Assembly (NCBI RefSeq): GCF_012395185.1
Contig: NZ_JAAZTU010000012.1
Coordinates: 46,492-110,491 of the forward strand
Length of the DNA: 64,000 bases
Reading direction: 5' to 3'
DNA from: Vibrio aestuarianus
GTDB lineage: Bacteria > Pseudomonadota > Gammaproteobacteria > Enterobacterales > Vibrionaceae
In this document: piece by piece, positions 19,456 through 29,541 of the stretch
Layout: each line of letters opens with the position of its first letter
Position numbering within the stretch: position 1 is the stretch's first letter
Position numbers and translations under genes: made by a program
Notes under the pieces: generated by a model
What the model was told of the DNA's origin: nothing
Databases searched by the model: none
Seen by the model: the letters and a program-made list of their open reading frames with translations, nothing else

Positions 19456-20061
19456 ATGAACGGAATCCGGCTTTTATTTTTATTATTCACCCTCATTTTT
19501 TCCAGTTTTAGTTGGTCACAATCCTTGGATCAATACAAAATCCTCAACCACCTCGATAACTACGGTAATTTGGATTTACGTAATAAACCTTATACCTCCC
19601 TACCTGATGATCTCACGCTCAAAGGCAATTTAAACATAGCGAAAACTTCTATTCTGTCATTACCTAAGGCGCTAAACGTACAAGGTAGTTTAGATGCATC
19701 AAATAGCTTGTTAAAAAACGTACCTAAGGGAACCACCATCCGTGGTTACGCCAATTTACTCGGTAGCCAAATCAAATCGTGGCCAGGAGGGATAAAGGTT
19801 GGTGGCTACATCAATTTCACCGATACTCAACTCGAGAAATTACCCGCTAATTTCAAAGTAAAAGGTGATCTCAGTGTCATTCGCACCCCATTAACCACTC
19901 TACCGGAAGGGTTAACAGTTGAAGGCAGTTTGTTTATTGGTGGGTCTAAAATAACAGAATTCCCAGACACCATGACCGTCAATGGGAATATCTACTTAGG
20001 GGGCAATGTTATCAGTAAGTGGCCAACTACTTTAACACTAGGTGGTGCTGTAGCACGCTAG
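19456..20061 (+). CDS. Exported leucine-rich-like solenoid repeat protein
   Basis: A secreted or periplasmic protein of 201 residues from ATG 19456; an in-frame GTG lies three codons earlier. The signal peptide MNGIRLLFLLFTLIFSSFSW is followed by about seven repeats of 20-22 residues with the pattern LP-x(2)-L-x-V-x-G-x-L. Examples are LPEGLTVEGSLFIGGSKITE and FPDTMTVNGNIYLGGNVISK. This looks like a short beta-solenoid related to leucine-rich repeats. No catalytic motif is visible, and binding or structural roles are guesses. It is followed by an ERIC element. Confidence 0.72.
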   Translation: MNGIRLLFLLFTLIFSSFSWSQSLDQYKILNHLDNYGNLDLRNKPYTSLPDDLTLKGNLNIAKTSILSLPKALNVQGSLDASNSLLKNVPKGTTIRGYANLLGSQIKSWPGGIKVGGYINFTDTQLEKLPANFKVKGDLSVIRTPLTTLPEGLTVEGSLFIGGSKITEFPDTMTVNGNIYLGGNVISKWPTTLTLGGAVAR

Positions 20062-20098
20062 TAAAAACATACGCAGATCGCAGCAACAAGAAACAAAC

Positions 20099-20225
20099 TA
20101 TACCCAAACCACTTGAAGTTGCAGGTAGGCGGCAAGTGAGTTAATCCCCATGAGCATAGATAAACCATGTGATTGGGGTGAGCGAACGTAGCCAACACCG
20201 CTGCAACTTCAAGTAGGAAAGTAAA
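20099..20225 (+). repeat. ERIC-family palindromic repeat, near full length
   Basis: Starts TATACCCAAACCACTTGAAG, contains GATTGGGGTGAGCGAACGTA, and ends AAGTAGGAAAGTAAAA, so its last few terminal bases have changed. It lies 37 bases after the repeat-protein stop and 47 bases before the end of the convergent acyltransferase gene. Confidence 0.88.
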
Positions 20226-20271
20226 AGAGAAGCGCCTCACTCCTCTTTTCTATTAGGGCGTGTTGACCCCG

Positions 20272-21378
20272 TTATAACTGATTTTTTGCTGGATTTGCAT
20301 AGCTATCGAGCAGATAACGTTGAGCCCCTTCTGGTATCTGAGTCAACTTACGCTCTAAATGTGCTCGGACATCAGGGGTGATATCACTACTTTCCATACC
20401 CGCTGCTAATTTATTGATTGGAAATAGCTCATAGTTTGCGTGTATTTGGCGATCAATCTCTTGCGCGAGTGCATCTGGCGTCTCAAACGCTTGATCTATA
20501 ACCTCACCAAACGCGACATGAACACGACCTTTCTCTCCAACGATCCCTTGAACGATGCTTTCAATATCTTCAAACTCACCTTTTTCATAGCGACCGCTAG
20601 AGGCTTTTTCGTACAATTCACACGCTTTTGCAATATCACAAGGATCATTCTCATAGGAAATCGCAACCGGCACGATCCTCAGAGACTGAATGTAGCTGGC
20701 AAAATCAATTTTCTGCTTACGTCCTTCAACATGAAACATTTTCAAAATGGCGGGATCAGTGAAATCATTGCCATCTTTAGCTCGACCTTCTTTTTGAGCT
20801 ATCCATATCGAATTACCAGTATCCAAGGAATGCTTAATGTAGGCCGATAGTGTCCCTAATGCCTTCATCATTTCACGAGGCCCTTTCGCAGAACGTTTTA
20901 CAATGAAGCTTTTATTTAACCTCATTAATTCTGTCGTGCAGGGTTTTTTCAATAGATTGTCACCAATAGCAATCCGCACCGTTTTGTGGCCAGAGGTATT
21001 AAGACCATAGTTAACCAACGCTGGGTCCATCGCGATATCGCGATGATTAGAGACAAATAAATAAGCCGTCTGCTTATCCAGTTTGTCCAAGCCACTAAAG
21101 GTAACCCCTTGAGTAGTCGATGCTAATGTCTTAGTTAAGTATTTCTTAACTTCCAACTGAATGGCTTCAACTGACTTTAACTTTGACCATTTAAATTTTA
21201 GATACACTTTCACAAACGGACTAAGCATTGATTTTAGCCAAGCAGAACGCTTATCAAATCGATGTTGCAAAATCGCTGCAATAAATTCTTCATCATTAAT
21301 CAAGCGGTCAATCGCCGCCGGAATTTCATCGTCATTGTATGGACGGATGTCTACATAAGGATCAGTTGTGGTGGTCAT
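20272..21378 (-). CDS. PlsC-like glycerolipid acyltransferase-family protein
   Basis: A likely membrane-associated acyltransferase of 368 residues. The acyltransferase motif I is VSNHRDIAMDPA (NHxxxxD). Further blocks are KSFIVKRSAKGPREMMKAL and IWIAQKEGRAKDGND, then PVAISYENDPCD, matching the four conserved regions of glycerolphosphate acyltransferases. I chose ATG 21378 (MTTTTDPYVDIRP), as Vibrio homologues start similarly; upstream in-frame starts add a few residues. No good Shine-Dalgarno is seen. The exact acyl acceptor is unknown. Confidence 0.82.
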   Translation of the reverse strand: MTTTTDPYVDIRPYNDDEIPAAIDRLINDEEFIAAILQHRFDKRSAWLKSMLSPFVKVYLKFKWSKLKSVEAIQLEVKKYLTKTLASTTQGVTFSGLDKLDKQTAYLFVSNHRDIAMDPALVNYGLNTSGHKTVRIAIGDNLLKKPCTTELMRLNKSFIVKRSAKGPREMMKALGTLSAYIKHSLDTGNSIWIAQKEGRAKDGNDFTDPAILKMFHVEGRKQKIDFASYIQSLRIVPVAISYENDPCDIAKACELYEKASSGRYEKGEFEDIESIVQGIVGEKGRVHVAFGEVIDQAFETPDALAQEIDRQIHANYELFPINKLAAGMESSDITPDVRAHLERKLTQIPEGAQRYLLDSYANPAKNQL

Positions 21379-21554
21379 ATTTTTATACATCAAATAAAAA
21401 ACTGGCTTATTCTACGCGTAGTTGGCGCAGCTCGCAGCTACAGTCGTAACAGATTCGTGAAGGTCAGACCAGACTTAGTGCAAATTAGTTCGTCTATTTG
21501 GCATTTTCTGTGAGACAAGGTACTCTTAGCGCCCCGAAATTGGTGAGAACAAAC

Positions 21555-22163
21555 ATGAACTACGCGATTCATTTTGAAACGTTACTGCAAGTAAACTTAG
21601 TCGTTACTCCTCGTAAAAAAGTCATCAAACACAGCTTAGTTCGAGTCACAAGTGGCTTGGCCTTGTGTAAATTGGGTAAACACGAGTATTCGATTGAAGC
21701 AGGACAAGCATTTTGGATACCTTTAGACTGTTTGTGCTCACTGACTTTTTTTCCAAACACACAAATCCAAAGAGTAGATTTCTCGGCACGTCTTTGCGTA
21801 ACGTTTCCACATCAAGCCGGCTACGTAACGCTTTCGGAGCTAAGTTTAGCTGCCATCGACAAGCTAAACCAGTGCAAGCAAAATGACGAGATTTACACTC
21901 ACCTACTGCAAGTGCTTAAACTGGAAATTGCCCAACTTAAACCAAAAATTGAACTGAATCGTTTAAGTCATGATATTTCGACATGGCAACCACACAAAGA
22001 GAGCCACTTATCGGCAGAATGCCAAATGGTGTTAAGGGTACGCGAGGCTCAAAAACGCAAGCTATCTGGTACTAAAATATCACAGATCATTAGCGAACTA
22101 TTTAATGATGATATGCAACAATATCATCAGCTTTTTTCTTTAGTACTAGGCGAAAAAGGATAA
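21555..22163 (+). CDS. AraC-type sensor-like protein without an evident DNA-binding domain
   Basis: A protein of 202 residues. The N-terminal half looks like the cupin sensor domain of AraC regulators: HSLVRVTSGLALCKLGKH, YSIEAGQAFWIPLDCLCSL, NTQIQRVDFSARL. AraC regulators then carry two helix-turn-helix motifs over about 100 residues; here the C-terminal half (REAQKRKLSGTKISQIISEL) does not show them clearly. ATG 21555 follows GGTGAGAAC. The upstream frame to 21498 is probably untranslated. It could be a degenerate regulator or a stand-alone sensor. Confidence 0.6.
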   Translation: MNYAIHFETLLQVNLVVTPRKKVIKHSLVRVTSGLALCKLGKHEYSIEAGQAFWIPLDCLCSLTFFPNTQIQRVDFSARLCVTFPHQAGYVTLSELSLAAIDKLNQCKQNDEIYTHLLQVLKLEIAQLKPKIELNRLSHDISTWQPHKESHLSAECQMVLRVREAQKRKLSGTKISQIISELFNDDMQQYHQLFSLVLGEKG

Positions 22164-22270
22164 ATTTACCAACTAAAGTTCGCGCTTTTACTGGCTGAAT
22201 GTCTAATCCCTAACTATACATTTACTAATAATATTTTTATTACTAGTTCATTAGATAGAAGGGACTGACT

Positions 22271-24139
22271 ATGAAATTCAGCCACAAGATTGTTGCTGCG
22301 TCCTCATTACTATTACTCGCCACCGTGACTTTGCTTACTACACAGCAATATTTAACCGTTCAGGAAGAAATAAAATCCCAAGTAGAAGCAAGTGTAACGG
22401 AAATCGTTGATGGGGTTCGTAATACTGCAGGAGCTGAGATTAATAGCCGTAAAGCTATTGCCGCCTATTCAACCAGTATGCTTGAAGTGGATTTATCACC
22501 TAACAGTATCTCAAACGTAATTACTCGGCCTGTGGTTAAAAACACCTTCCTGCTTGCTGGTATCGGCTTTGAAAAAGATGGCTCCTACATCAGTAATGAC
22601 CCATCGTGGAACCCCGGCTCCAGTTGGAACCCACGTATTAGGCCCTGGTACATCGATGCCAAAAATGCAGATAAACTCATCATTACCGCCCCTTATGCCG
22701 ACTCTGCGACGAATGAAATTTTGGTCTCTATTGCTACCCCGGTAAAAGACAATGGCAAATTTATTGGTGCCATCTTTTACGATGTGAGCTTGGCAGGTCT
22801 GGCTGAACTGGTGAATACCGTCAAACTGTTTGATGCTGGTTATGTGTTTATTGTATCTGGAGATGGAACCACCATTGCTCACCCTAAAAAAGAGTTCAAT
22901 GGTAAACCAATGAAAGATTACTTAGGTGGGACACCTTTGGTAGAAAAACCTCAGCAAGCTGTAATCAATGATAAAACTTACACTGTCGATTTTTCTAAAG
23001 TACCTGGTGAAAATTGGTATGTAGGTGTGGTTCTTGATGAGGAGATAGCTTATGCCTCATTAACTAAACTCCGTAACAGTTCAATTATCTATACCTTGAT
23101 AGCGCTAGTGCTCAGCATTGCGTTACTCTTAGTACTGATTCGCATATTGATGCGTCCGCTCGATGCGCTCAATGAGGCAATACAAAATGTGGCTTCAGGT
23201 AACGGAGATTTAACTCAACGCCTTGCAACTGATACTGACCAAGAATTCTCTGTTTTAGCGGTCGGATTTAATACCTTTACTGAAACTCTGCAACAGCGAC
23301 TGATACAGTCAAAAGCCATTGGTTCAGAAATTCTAAGAGGCTCTGAAATAACCTCGATTGGCTTACAAGAATCAGCTGAAGCGATGCGTGATCAACTGCA
23401 TGAGTTAGAGCAACTTGCTACTGCCATGCATGAAATGGCAACCACATCCGGTGATGTTGCTAATAATGCCCAAGGTGCAGCATCAGCAGCCAAAGATGCC
23501 GATGATGCAACGCAAATAGGTACCAATGTTGTAGCTCAAACAACTCAAGCTATTGATAATCTATCCGCTCGTATTGATGAGGCAGTAACCGAAGTGAGTG
23601 CTTTGGAAGGTGCAACATCAAACATTGAAACGATTTTAAAAGTGATCAACGACATTGCGGATCAAACCAACTTATTGGCATTGAATGCGGCTATTGAGGC
23701 AGCTCGTGCTGGAGATTCAGGTCGCGGCTTTGCTGTGGTAGCGGATGAGGTTCGAACGCTTGCCCAGCGAACTCAACAATCAACCACCGAAATTCGTAAT
23801 ATGATTGAAAAACTGCAATCAAGTGCCACCTCCGTTGCAAGTGCTATGAATCACAGTAAGAATACGGCTGGCGAGGCGGTAAATAGTGCACAAGAAGCTA
23901 ACGAAGCGCTACTGCAGATTCGAAATGCAATCCAGCAAATCAGCGATATGAATATTCAAATCGCTTCTGCCGCTGAAGAGCAGAGTCTAGTTGCCGAGGA
24001 GATAAACAATAATACGGTAAAAATTAAAGATCTTTCTGTTCAAGTCGCAGATGCAGCTGACAGCGCTAACATCGCGATGCAGTCTCAAACCGAGAATATT
24101 CGCGAGCAGGATGCCATTTTGAATAAATTTACGGTGTAA
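22271..24139 (+). CDS. Methyl-accepting chemotaxis protein with dCache sensor
   Basis: A complete chemoreceptor of 622 residues. It has a membrane helix at 8-28, a periplasmic dCache domain (about 35-275), a second helix (278-298), HAMP (about 300-352), and a signalling domain with the CheA/CheW tip near [20 protein letters not shown]. The sensor contains [18 protein letters not shown] and FYDVSL, consistent with the RxWY...Y...D pattern of amino-acid-binding dCache domains. A short hairpin terminator follows. Ligand class (amino acid) is an inference from motif pattern only. Confidence 0.94.
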   Translation: MKFSHKIVAASSLLLLATVTLLTTQQYLTVQEEIKSQVEASVTEIVDGVRNTAGAEINSRKAIAAYSTSMLEVDLSPNSISNVITRPVVKNTFLLAGIGFEKDGSYISNDPSWNPGSSWNPRIRPWYIDAKNADKLIITAPYADSATNEILVSIATPVKDNGKFIGAIFYDVSLAGLAELVNTVKLFDAGYVFIVSGDGTTIAHPKKEFNGKPMKDYLGGTPLVEKPQQAVINDKTYTVDFSKVPGENWYVGVVLDEEIAYASLTKLRNSSIIYTLIALVLSIALLLVLIRILMRPLDALNEAIQNVASGNGDLTQRLATDTDQEFSVLAVGFNTFTETLQQRLIQSKAIGSEILRGSEITSIGLQESAEAMRDQLHELEQLATAMHEMATTSGDVANNAQGAASAAKDADDATQIGTNVVAQTTQAIDNLSARIDEAVTEVSALEGATSNIETILKVINDIADQTNLLALNAAIEAARAGDSGRGFAVVADEVRTLAQRTQQSTTEIRNMIEKLQSSATSVASAMNHSKNTAGEAVNSAQEANEALLQIRNAIQQISDMNIQIASAAEEQSLVAEEINNNTVKIKDLSVQVADAADSANIAMQSQTENIREQDAILNKFTV

Positions 24140-24187
24140 TTGTTCATATTGAAACTCATCGCTTAGCACTAAATGAGTTTATTAGAT

Positions 24188-24210
24188 AATGGCGCAAAAT
24201 CTGCGCCATT
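24188..24210. terminator. Hairpin between convergent chemoreceptor and amylase genes
   Basis: AATGGCGCA and TGCGCCATT form a perfect 9-bp stem with a 5-base loop, followed by GTTTGAT on the plus strand. The T-run is weak on both sides, so it is probably a modest bidirectional terminator. Confidence 0.65.
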
Positions 24211-24232
24211 GTTTGATGAGAAAGATAAATCG

Positions 24233-25585
24233 CTATTTAGCCCACAGCATACAACTTGAGCGGCCAACCATTTCAATCTTAATGTTTTTCTCTTTTGGAA
24301 CAAACACCTGCTGCGATAGAAGATCTATCATCGAACTATCCCACTTAATTTCGACGGTTTGATTACGCAGTGACTTATTCAATACCACTAAGCCTTGATC
24401 GCCCCGACTGAACACCAGAAGATCATCATTCGCTTCTAGCGTTTTCATCGGTAGCCCATGCATTTTATTGTGAAATGCAATTCTCGCGGCCATCAAGGGT
24501 GTACACCACGCATCTTGCCAACGTGGCAGACCTTGCTTGTTGAGGATACCACTGGTGTTTAAATCAGTATAAATCAAAGGCACGCCACCATCTCGCCCAA
24601 GAACGTAGCTATAAGCGAGATCTTCTGAGGCTTCATCCATCACCGAGTCTAAAAACACGTCGTTGTTCGGTATATCATGAGTGATGGCAAACGTAATCGC
24701 GCGGCTGTTAGACAGTGCTTGTCCAAAACAATATGGGTCAATGAGCCACTTCAGGCTACCTTTCTTTTGCAGCGCATCAAACACCGTTTGAAACAGCGGA
24801 AAATCATAAGCACCCAGCGTAGTTTCCTTTAAATAAGGCTCTAAGAAGATCTGGTATTCTTCTTTTGTTGCGCCGCCATCGGTAATGATTTCACCAAAAA
24901 TATGCATATCTTGCGTAATGTCATCAACCCACACTTTTTTCAGATGTTCAATGGACATATGTTTTGCCGCATCGATCCTAAAACCTTTTACACCCAACTC
25001 TTTTAAGGCTCTTAAATAAGCTTGCTGCTGAGACACCACATGATCATTGTCTCGCAGAGTCGGTAAACCAGGGTCGTGCGCTCCGCCAGTAATGCGCCCA
25101 TGCTGAACTTGCCAACGGTCTTTCCAATCTTTAATGCCGAAAGCTTCAACAAAATCATCTTCGTCAAATAACGGCTCTTGCAAGTCACCAAATAGACGTA
25201 TTTTTTGATAATACTCGTGCTTCTGTTGGTAAAGCGTTAACTCTTGGTTACTTGGATACTGTAGATCTAATCGCAGCTTCGATTCATTTGCCATGTGATT
25301 AAACACTACATCGACATAGGCTCGTAATCCATGCTCGGCTAGAGCTGCAAGCATCGCTTTAAAGTCATCGGTATCTCCCAGTTGGTTATCAATGACACGA
25401 TAATCTTGTGGCTGATAACGCTGCCACCACTGAGTACCTTGATCGTTTTTCAACGACTTCATGGCAGGAGAAACTAATACCGTTTTATAGCCTAGTTTAA
25501 AAATCTGCTCTGCACGCTCTGCCACTAGGCGATATGGCCAGTCAAACGCATGCAAAATAACATCTGTTGATTGAACATTTGTCAT
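24233..25585 (-). CDS. Alpha-amylase family protein (GH13)
   Basis: A glycoside hydrolase of 450 residues acting on alpha-1,4-glucans. GH13 catalytic residues are in place: nucleophile D205 (GFRIDAAKHM), acid/base E232 (IFGEIITDGG) and D304 (FAITHDIPNND), plus the VDVVFNHM region I. There is no signal peptide, so it should act in the cytoplasm on glycogen or imported maltodextrins. I chose ATG 25585 (MTNVQSTDVILHAFDWPY) because related proteins start there; an upstream in-frame ATG at 25609 adds eight residues. Confidence 0.9.
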   Translation of the reverse strand: MTNVQSTDVILHAFDWPYRLVAERAEQIFKLGYKTVLVSPAMKSLKNDQGTQWWQRYQPQDYRVIDNQLGDTDDFKAMLAALAEHGLRAYVDVVFNHMANESKLRLDLQYPSNQELTLYQQKHEYYQKIRLFGDLQEPLFDEDDFVEAFGIKDWKDRWQVQHGRITGGAHDPGLPTLRDNDHVVSQQQAYLRALKELGVKGFRIDAAKHMSIEHLKKVWVDDITQDMHIFGEIITDGGATKEEYQIFLEPYLKETTLGAYDFPLFQTVFDALQKKGSLKWLIDPYCFGQALSNSRAITFAITHDIPNNDVFLDSVMDEASEDLAYSYVLGRDGGVPLIYTDLNTSGILNKQGLPRWQDAWCTPLMAARIAFHNKMHGLPMKTLEANDDLLVFSRGDQGLVVLNKSLRNQTVEIKWDSSMIDLLSQQVFVPKEKNIKIEMVGRSSCMLWAK

Positions 25586-25998
25586 ACTTCTAATGTTCCT
25601 ATTCGTCATGAACGATTTACAAGTTGAAAGAGGCCGAACCTCTCAATGCTTCACTTGCTTCCTTGAGCACGCATCAATATCGCGCACTAAACACTTGTTG
25701 AATTATAGGCAACCTAGACACCACGCCATCAGCCTTAATTGAATAAATTTTGTATGAGGTAGAAGGCGTAGAGCAAGATGAAATTGCGCCTAACGAAATA
25801 CTGGCAAGGTTATCATCAACCAAGATGAGTAATACCGAAAGATGAGAAGATGGTTAGAAGCGGGGATTCTAGCGGTTCCTGCTTTGATAATAGAACAGCG
25901 TCATTTAATTTCAGGAGCGTAAACAGCAGAGAGGCTTCAAAAAGTACTGCAAGACATCGCACAGCAGATGCCGACAACACATTAACTCTAGCTATCAA
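25586..25998. other. Gene-free intergenic region (about 410 bp)
   Basis: Upstream of the amylase gene. Short open frames on both strands have no ribosome site or recognisable sequence. It probably holds the amylase promoter. No repeat was recognised apart from the terminator and ERIC element that follow. Confidence 0.5.
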
Positions 25999-26028
25999 AA
26001 AGGGCACAAACGCTATGTTGTGCCCTTT
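25999..26028 (-). terminator. Intrinsic terminator of the small gene at 26116-26316
   Basis: AAAGGGCACAA and TTGTGCCCTTT form a perfect 11-bp stem around eight bases. Read on the minus strand it is followed by TT and then GATAG, giving T5 in total. A shortened ERIC element lies between the gene stop and this terminator, so the repeat is transcribed. Confidence 0.8.
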
Positions 26029-26029
26029 C

Positions 26030-26105
26030 TATACCCAAACGCGTTAAAGTTGCAGGTAAACAAGCGTATCTAACACCGCTACGGCTGCAAATAGGAAAGG
26101 GATAA
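26030..26105 (+). repeat. ERIC-family repeat with internal deletion (76 bp)
   Basis: Both ends are recognisable: TATACCCAAACGCGTTAAAG at the left, and TCTAACACCGCTACGGCTGC then AAATAGGAAAGGGATA at the right. About 50 bases of the central palindrome are missing. Confidence 0.75.
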
Positions 26106-26115
26106 TAATGGTTTG

Positions 26116-26316
26116 TTAATGAACCGGTGTATCGGTATCAGCAAAGAACTGTCCAAAGTGCTTTTCAAGTACTTCAGGGGTTAATTTGCCATCCGCTTCC
26201 AACTGCTTCAATTCTGCCACTATCGCTTTTTGTTCTTCCAACGATGGTAGCTTAACTTCTGGTTCATCAGTTACTTGCTGAGATAGTTGCTCTAGCTCTT
26301 TTTCAAAATCGCTCAT
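26116..26316 (-). CDS. Small acidic hypothetical protein
   Basis: A protein of 66 residues starting MSDFEKELEQLSQQ, with alternating acidic and leucine residues that predict one or two helices (LEEQKAIVAELKQLEADGKL, TPEVLEKHFGQFF). No cysteines, membrane segment or named domain. It has its own terminator and is followed by a chemoreceptor gene upstream in the same direction. I recall similar short proteins in other vibrios but no function. Confidence 0.65.
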   Translation of the reverse strand: MSDFEKELEQLSQQVTDEPEVKLPSLEEQKAIVAELKQLEADGKLTPEVLEKHFGQFFADTDTPVH

Positions 26317-26341
26317 TGTACTTACCTAAAATTAACGCAAT

Positions 26342-26367
26342 AAGGGGAAGTGTACCGATTTCCCCTT
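26342..26367 (-). terminator. Hairpin after the chemoreceptor gene
   Basis: AAGGGGAA (26342-26349) and TTCCCCTT (26360-26367) form a perfect 8-bp stem, just downstream of the minus-strand chemoreceptor stop at 26375. The trailing sequence on the minus strand (ATTGCGTT) is only weakly T-rich. Confidence 0.6.
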
Positions 26368-26374
26368 TATGATT

Positions 26375-28294
26375 CTAGAGCTTAAAGCTACCAACCATTT
26401 TGTCTAGACGACCAGAAAGGTCACGCAGTTCTTGGCTCGCTTCTGCAAGTTCTTCTGCAGTACTGGTCGTCACCTCATTGATAGAGTTGATCTCTTCAAT
26501 ATTTTGGTTGATGGTATGAACCACGGTTGATTGCTCTTCAGTTGCGGTTGCAACTTGTGTGTTACGATCCGAAATATCATGGATACGATCAGATATGTTA
26601 ACCAATACATTCACCGCTTCATCAGAGGCGGATACACCTTCTTGCGTCACTACCTTACCTGATGCCATCGCCGTTACCGCATCTTTTGCATCATTTTGTA
26701 ACTGGTTAATCATCTTCTGGATCTCTTCCGTTGAGGAAGCAGTACGGCTTGCTAAGTTACGAACTTCATCAGCAACCACAGCAAAACCGCGCCCTTGTTC
26801 ACCCGCACGTGCCGCTTCGATTGCCGCGTTCAATGCTAGCAAGTTCGTTTGATCTGAGATATCACGGATAACATCCAAAATTGATCCGATATCTTGCGTG
26901 GTTGACGCTAGTTGCTCAACGACCTTACCAGTATTTTCAATATCTGCCGCCAAGCGACTGATCGCATCTTTGGCTTTATTGACAACGGCACGCCCTTCAT
27001 CGGTATTACCAGAAGCTTGATTCGCCGTTTCAGCAGCCGTCGCTGCGTTAGAAGCAATTTCACTAATGGTCGCGCCCATTTGGTTGATCGCGGCAACAAC
27101 TTGAATCGTTTGATCGCGTTGCTCTTGGCTGTTGTTGTGAGTTCGGTTTGATTTTTCAGAGACACTTTCCGCTGCCGATTGAAGAGCATGACTTGTTGAC
27201 GCTACTTCTTTCATCGATTGGTGGATTTTCTCAATAAAACCATTAAAGCCAGTAGAAAGCTGAGCTATCTCATCGTTACCTTTCACTTCAATACGTTGAG
27301 ATAAATCACCGTCACCTTTACCTAAATCGGTAAAACGTTGAGCAATCTGCTTGATTGGGTTGGCAATACTGTTGGCTAAGAAGATACCCATAAAGATGAA
27401 AATAGCTGCAACAATCAGTGTTGTGATCAGCATTTTTTGCGCCACAGCTGTCAGGTCGGCAAACACTTCAGCAACAGGTACCGAACCAATAACAAACCAA
27501 TCCATTGATTTAACATAAGCGCTAGCCACAAACACTTCTTGGCCTTCATAAGTTGCCGTAATGAGGTTAAAGCTGCCTCTGTTCAATAATTGACTGGCTT
27601 GTGAACCATAGAGCTGAGTCAACGACGATCTGGCTTTATCCTTGCGCTGATGGATTTGCACAGCACCTTTTGAGTCAGTCAAAAAGACAAACCCCGAATC
27701 CTCGATTTTAAAACCATTGAGTAAGTTAACCATGTCGTCCATTGATTTAGACAAACCAGACATGGTATCGCCGCTCACATTTTGGTAGTTGGCGAACATT
27801 TTTACCTCACCAGAGGCTTCTTGGAACATACTCACCATGGTGCTTTGCCCTGACTGAGTAAAACCGAAGAACCAACCATCTTGCTGTTGAGTAAGCTGAC
27901 GCAGAAACCCATTCTGGTTCCAATAATAAGCGGTTTCACGGTTTGCCACTGAAGCATCATTCAATGAGTACTGATTACGCACATTGTTAAGCTGCTTAAC
28001 CAGCATCGCTTCTGTCGCAGCGTCAAGTTCTGTTTGCTGAACCGCTTGTTTAATAAATTCATTATTGGCGAGTTGTTCTGCAGAAAAGAGTAGCTGCGAA
28101 ACCTCTCGATCAATCTGACTACTAATTTGTTCAAGCATCGTAGGTAGTTCGATGTCGATTAAGCGGTGCTCTAACACTTCACGGGCTTGGCGCTGCGCCA
28201 TAACCCCGACAATAATGGTTGAAGCTAGTACAGCAAAGGTAATGCCTATCACCACCTTCTTTTTAATACTCATTGAATTCAATTGGAACATCAT
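26375..28294 (-). CDS. Methyl-accepting chemotaxis protein
   Basis: A complete chemoreceptor of 639 residues. It has a membrane helix at about 14-32, a long periplasmic domain (about 33-290) with a Cache-like C-terminal part ([34 protein letters not shown]), a second helix (about 294-315), HAMP ([13 protein letters not shown]), and a signalling domain with the conserved tip ([20 protein letters not shown]). The periplasmic domain lacks the clear RxWY pattern of the receptor at 22.3 kb, so it probably binds a different ligand. Two adjacent ATG codons (28294, 28291) follow AAGGGCAGAA. Confidence 0.94.
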   Translation of the reverse strand: MMFQLNSMSIKKKVVIGITFAVLASTIIVGVMAQRQAREVLEHRLIDIELPTMLEQISSQIDREVSQLLFSAEQLANNEFIKQAVQQTELDAATEAMLVKQLNNVRNQYSLNDASVANRETAYYWNQNGFLRQLTQQQDGWFFGFTQSGQSTMVSMFQEASGEVKMFANYQNVSGDTMSGLSKSMDDMVNLLNGFKIEDSGFVFLTDSKGAVQIHQRKDKARSSLTQLYGSQASQLLNRGSFNLITATYEGQEVFVASAYVKSMDWFVIGSVPVAEVFADLTAVAQKMLITTLIVAAIFIFMGIFLANSIANPIKQIAQRFTDLGKGDGDLSQRIEVKGNDEIAQLSTGFNGFIEKIHQSMKEVASTSHALQSAAESVSEKSNRTHNNSQEQRDQTIQVVAAINQMGATISEIASNAATAAETANQASGNTDEGRAVVNKAKDAISRLAADIENTGKVVEQLASTTQDIGSILDVIRDISDQTNLLALNAAIEAARAGEQGRGFAVVADEVRNLASRTASSTEEIQKMINQLQNDAKDAVTAMASGKVVTQEGVSASDEAVNVLVNISDRIHDISDRNTQVATATEEQSTVVHTINQNIEEINSINEVTTSTAEELAEASQELRDLSGRLDKMVGSFKL

Positions 28295-28570
28295 TTCTGC
28301 CCTTAATTAATGGCTAATTGGGAATAACTGTTACTTATCGCCCGCGTAGGAATTTTCTTGATATTTTTATTGATAAAAACTTATGCGCAAGCATTACCTT
28401 TAGAAATGGATAATTGGCCCCCATAATGATAGACGAATATGGCATGATTGCTGAGCTTAGACTAAGTAATCGCTCAACAATTAACCGAACAGTCCGTACT
28501 TCACACTTTTAACGGAACTTTTTTAGAAGATAATTCACTAACTGTTCAAAAATTGGGAGAACCAAACCTT

Positions 28571-29527
28571 ATGCAGTCGCTTGCTTTTCAGTCTTTACAA
28601 CAGCATTTAAACCAACAAGTTATTGGTCAGCAATCGTTAGTAAAACAGTTGCTCGTCGCACTTCTTGCCGATGGGCACATTCTGGTCGAAGGGCCTCCTG
28701 GTTTAGCAAAAACACGAGCGGTAAAATCCTTAGCAGACTGCATAGAAGGCGACTTTCATCGTATCCAATTCACACCAGATTTACTGCCTGCAGATCTCAC
28801 GGGCACGGATATCTTCCGCCCTGAAACAGGCGAGTTTATCTTTCAAGCTGGGCCAATTTTTAACTCTCTCGTCTTAGCCGATGAAATCAACCGCGCGCCA
28901 GCTAAAGTACAAGCGGCAATGCTAGAAGCCATGGCAGAGAAGCAAATTACCGCCGGTAGAAAAACCTACCCTCTGCCTGAACTTTTTTTAGTGATGGCGA
29001 CACAAAACCCGATTGAACAAGAGGGCACCTACCCTCTGCCAGAAGCGCAGCTTGACCGCTTCTTACTGCATTTAAATGTTGACTATCCAGATGCTGAGAA
29101 TGAACTCGCCATTCTACGCTTAAACCGTGGTGAGGCTCAGGGCGTTGAACAAACCGCACCACCTAAATTGACACAAAGCGATATTTTTGCGGCGCGTCAG
29201 GAAGTACTAAATATTCATATGGCTGAACCGATTGAACAATATATCGTACGCTTGGTGATGGCCACTCGCCAACCAGAAAGCTATGACGCGAAACTGGCAC
29301 AGTGGATAGAGTTAGGAGTAAGTCCACGAGCCACTATTGCTCTTGATCGCTGCGCTCGTGCCCACGCTTGGCTGAACGGTCGTGATTTTGTAAGCCCTGA
29401 AGATGTTCAGGCGATGGTCTTTCCTGTATTGCGTCACCGCTTGTTACTGACCTACCAAGCGCAAGCAGAAGGAGTCCATCCAAACCAAGTGATCTCCCAT
29501 TTACTTTCGTTAGTTGGTAGTGCCTAG
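28571..29527 (+). CDS. MoxR-family AAA+ ATPase
   Basis: A chaperone-like ATPase expected to act with von Willebrand A-domain proteins encoded downstream. Walker A is GPPGLAKT (41-48), Walker B LVLADEINR (100-108), with MATQNPIEQEGTYPLPEAQL as sensor 1 and the helix-insert signature, and LSPR-type VSPRATIAL near 250. I chose ATG 28571 (318 residues), which has GGGAGAA 11 bases upstream; an in-frame TTG at 28553 overlaps that site. First gene of a six-gene operon continuing to batD. Confidence 0.93.
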   Translation: MQSLAFQSLQQHLNQQVIGQQSLVKQLLVALLADGHILVEGPPGLAKTRAVKSLADCIEGDFHRIQFTPDLLPADLTGTDIFRPETGEFIFQAGPIFNSLVLADEINRAPAKVQAAMLEAMAEKQITAGRKTYPLPELFLVMATQNPIEQEGTYPLPEAQLDRFLLHLNVDYPDAENELAILRLNRGEAQGVEQTAPPKLTQSDIFAARQEVLNIHMAEPIEQYIVRLVMATRQPESYDAKLAQWIELGVSPRATIALDRCARAHAWLNGRDFVSPEDVQAMVFPVLRHRLLLTYQAQAEGVHPNQVISHLLSLVGSA

Positions 29528-29541
29528 CATTAAGGTTTTGT

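Noticed and set aside
25816..26047. Short frames on both strands downstream of 25.8 kb
   Set aside because: No ribosome site, no recognisable sequence, and they run into a terminator and an ERIC element.
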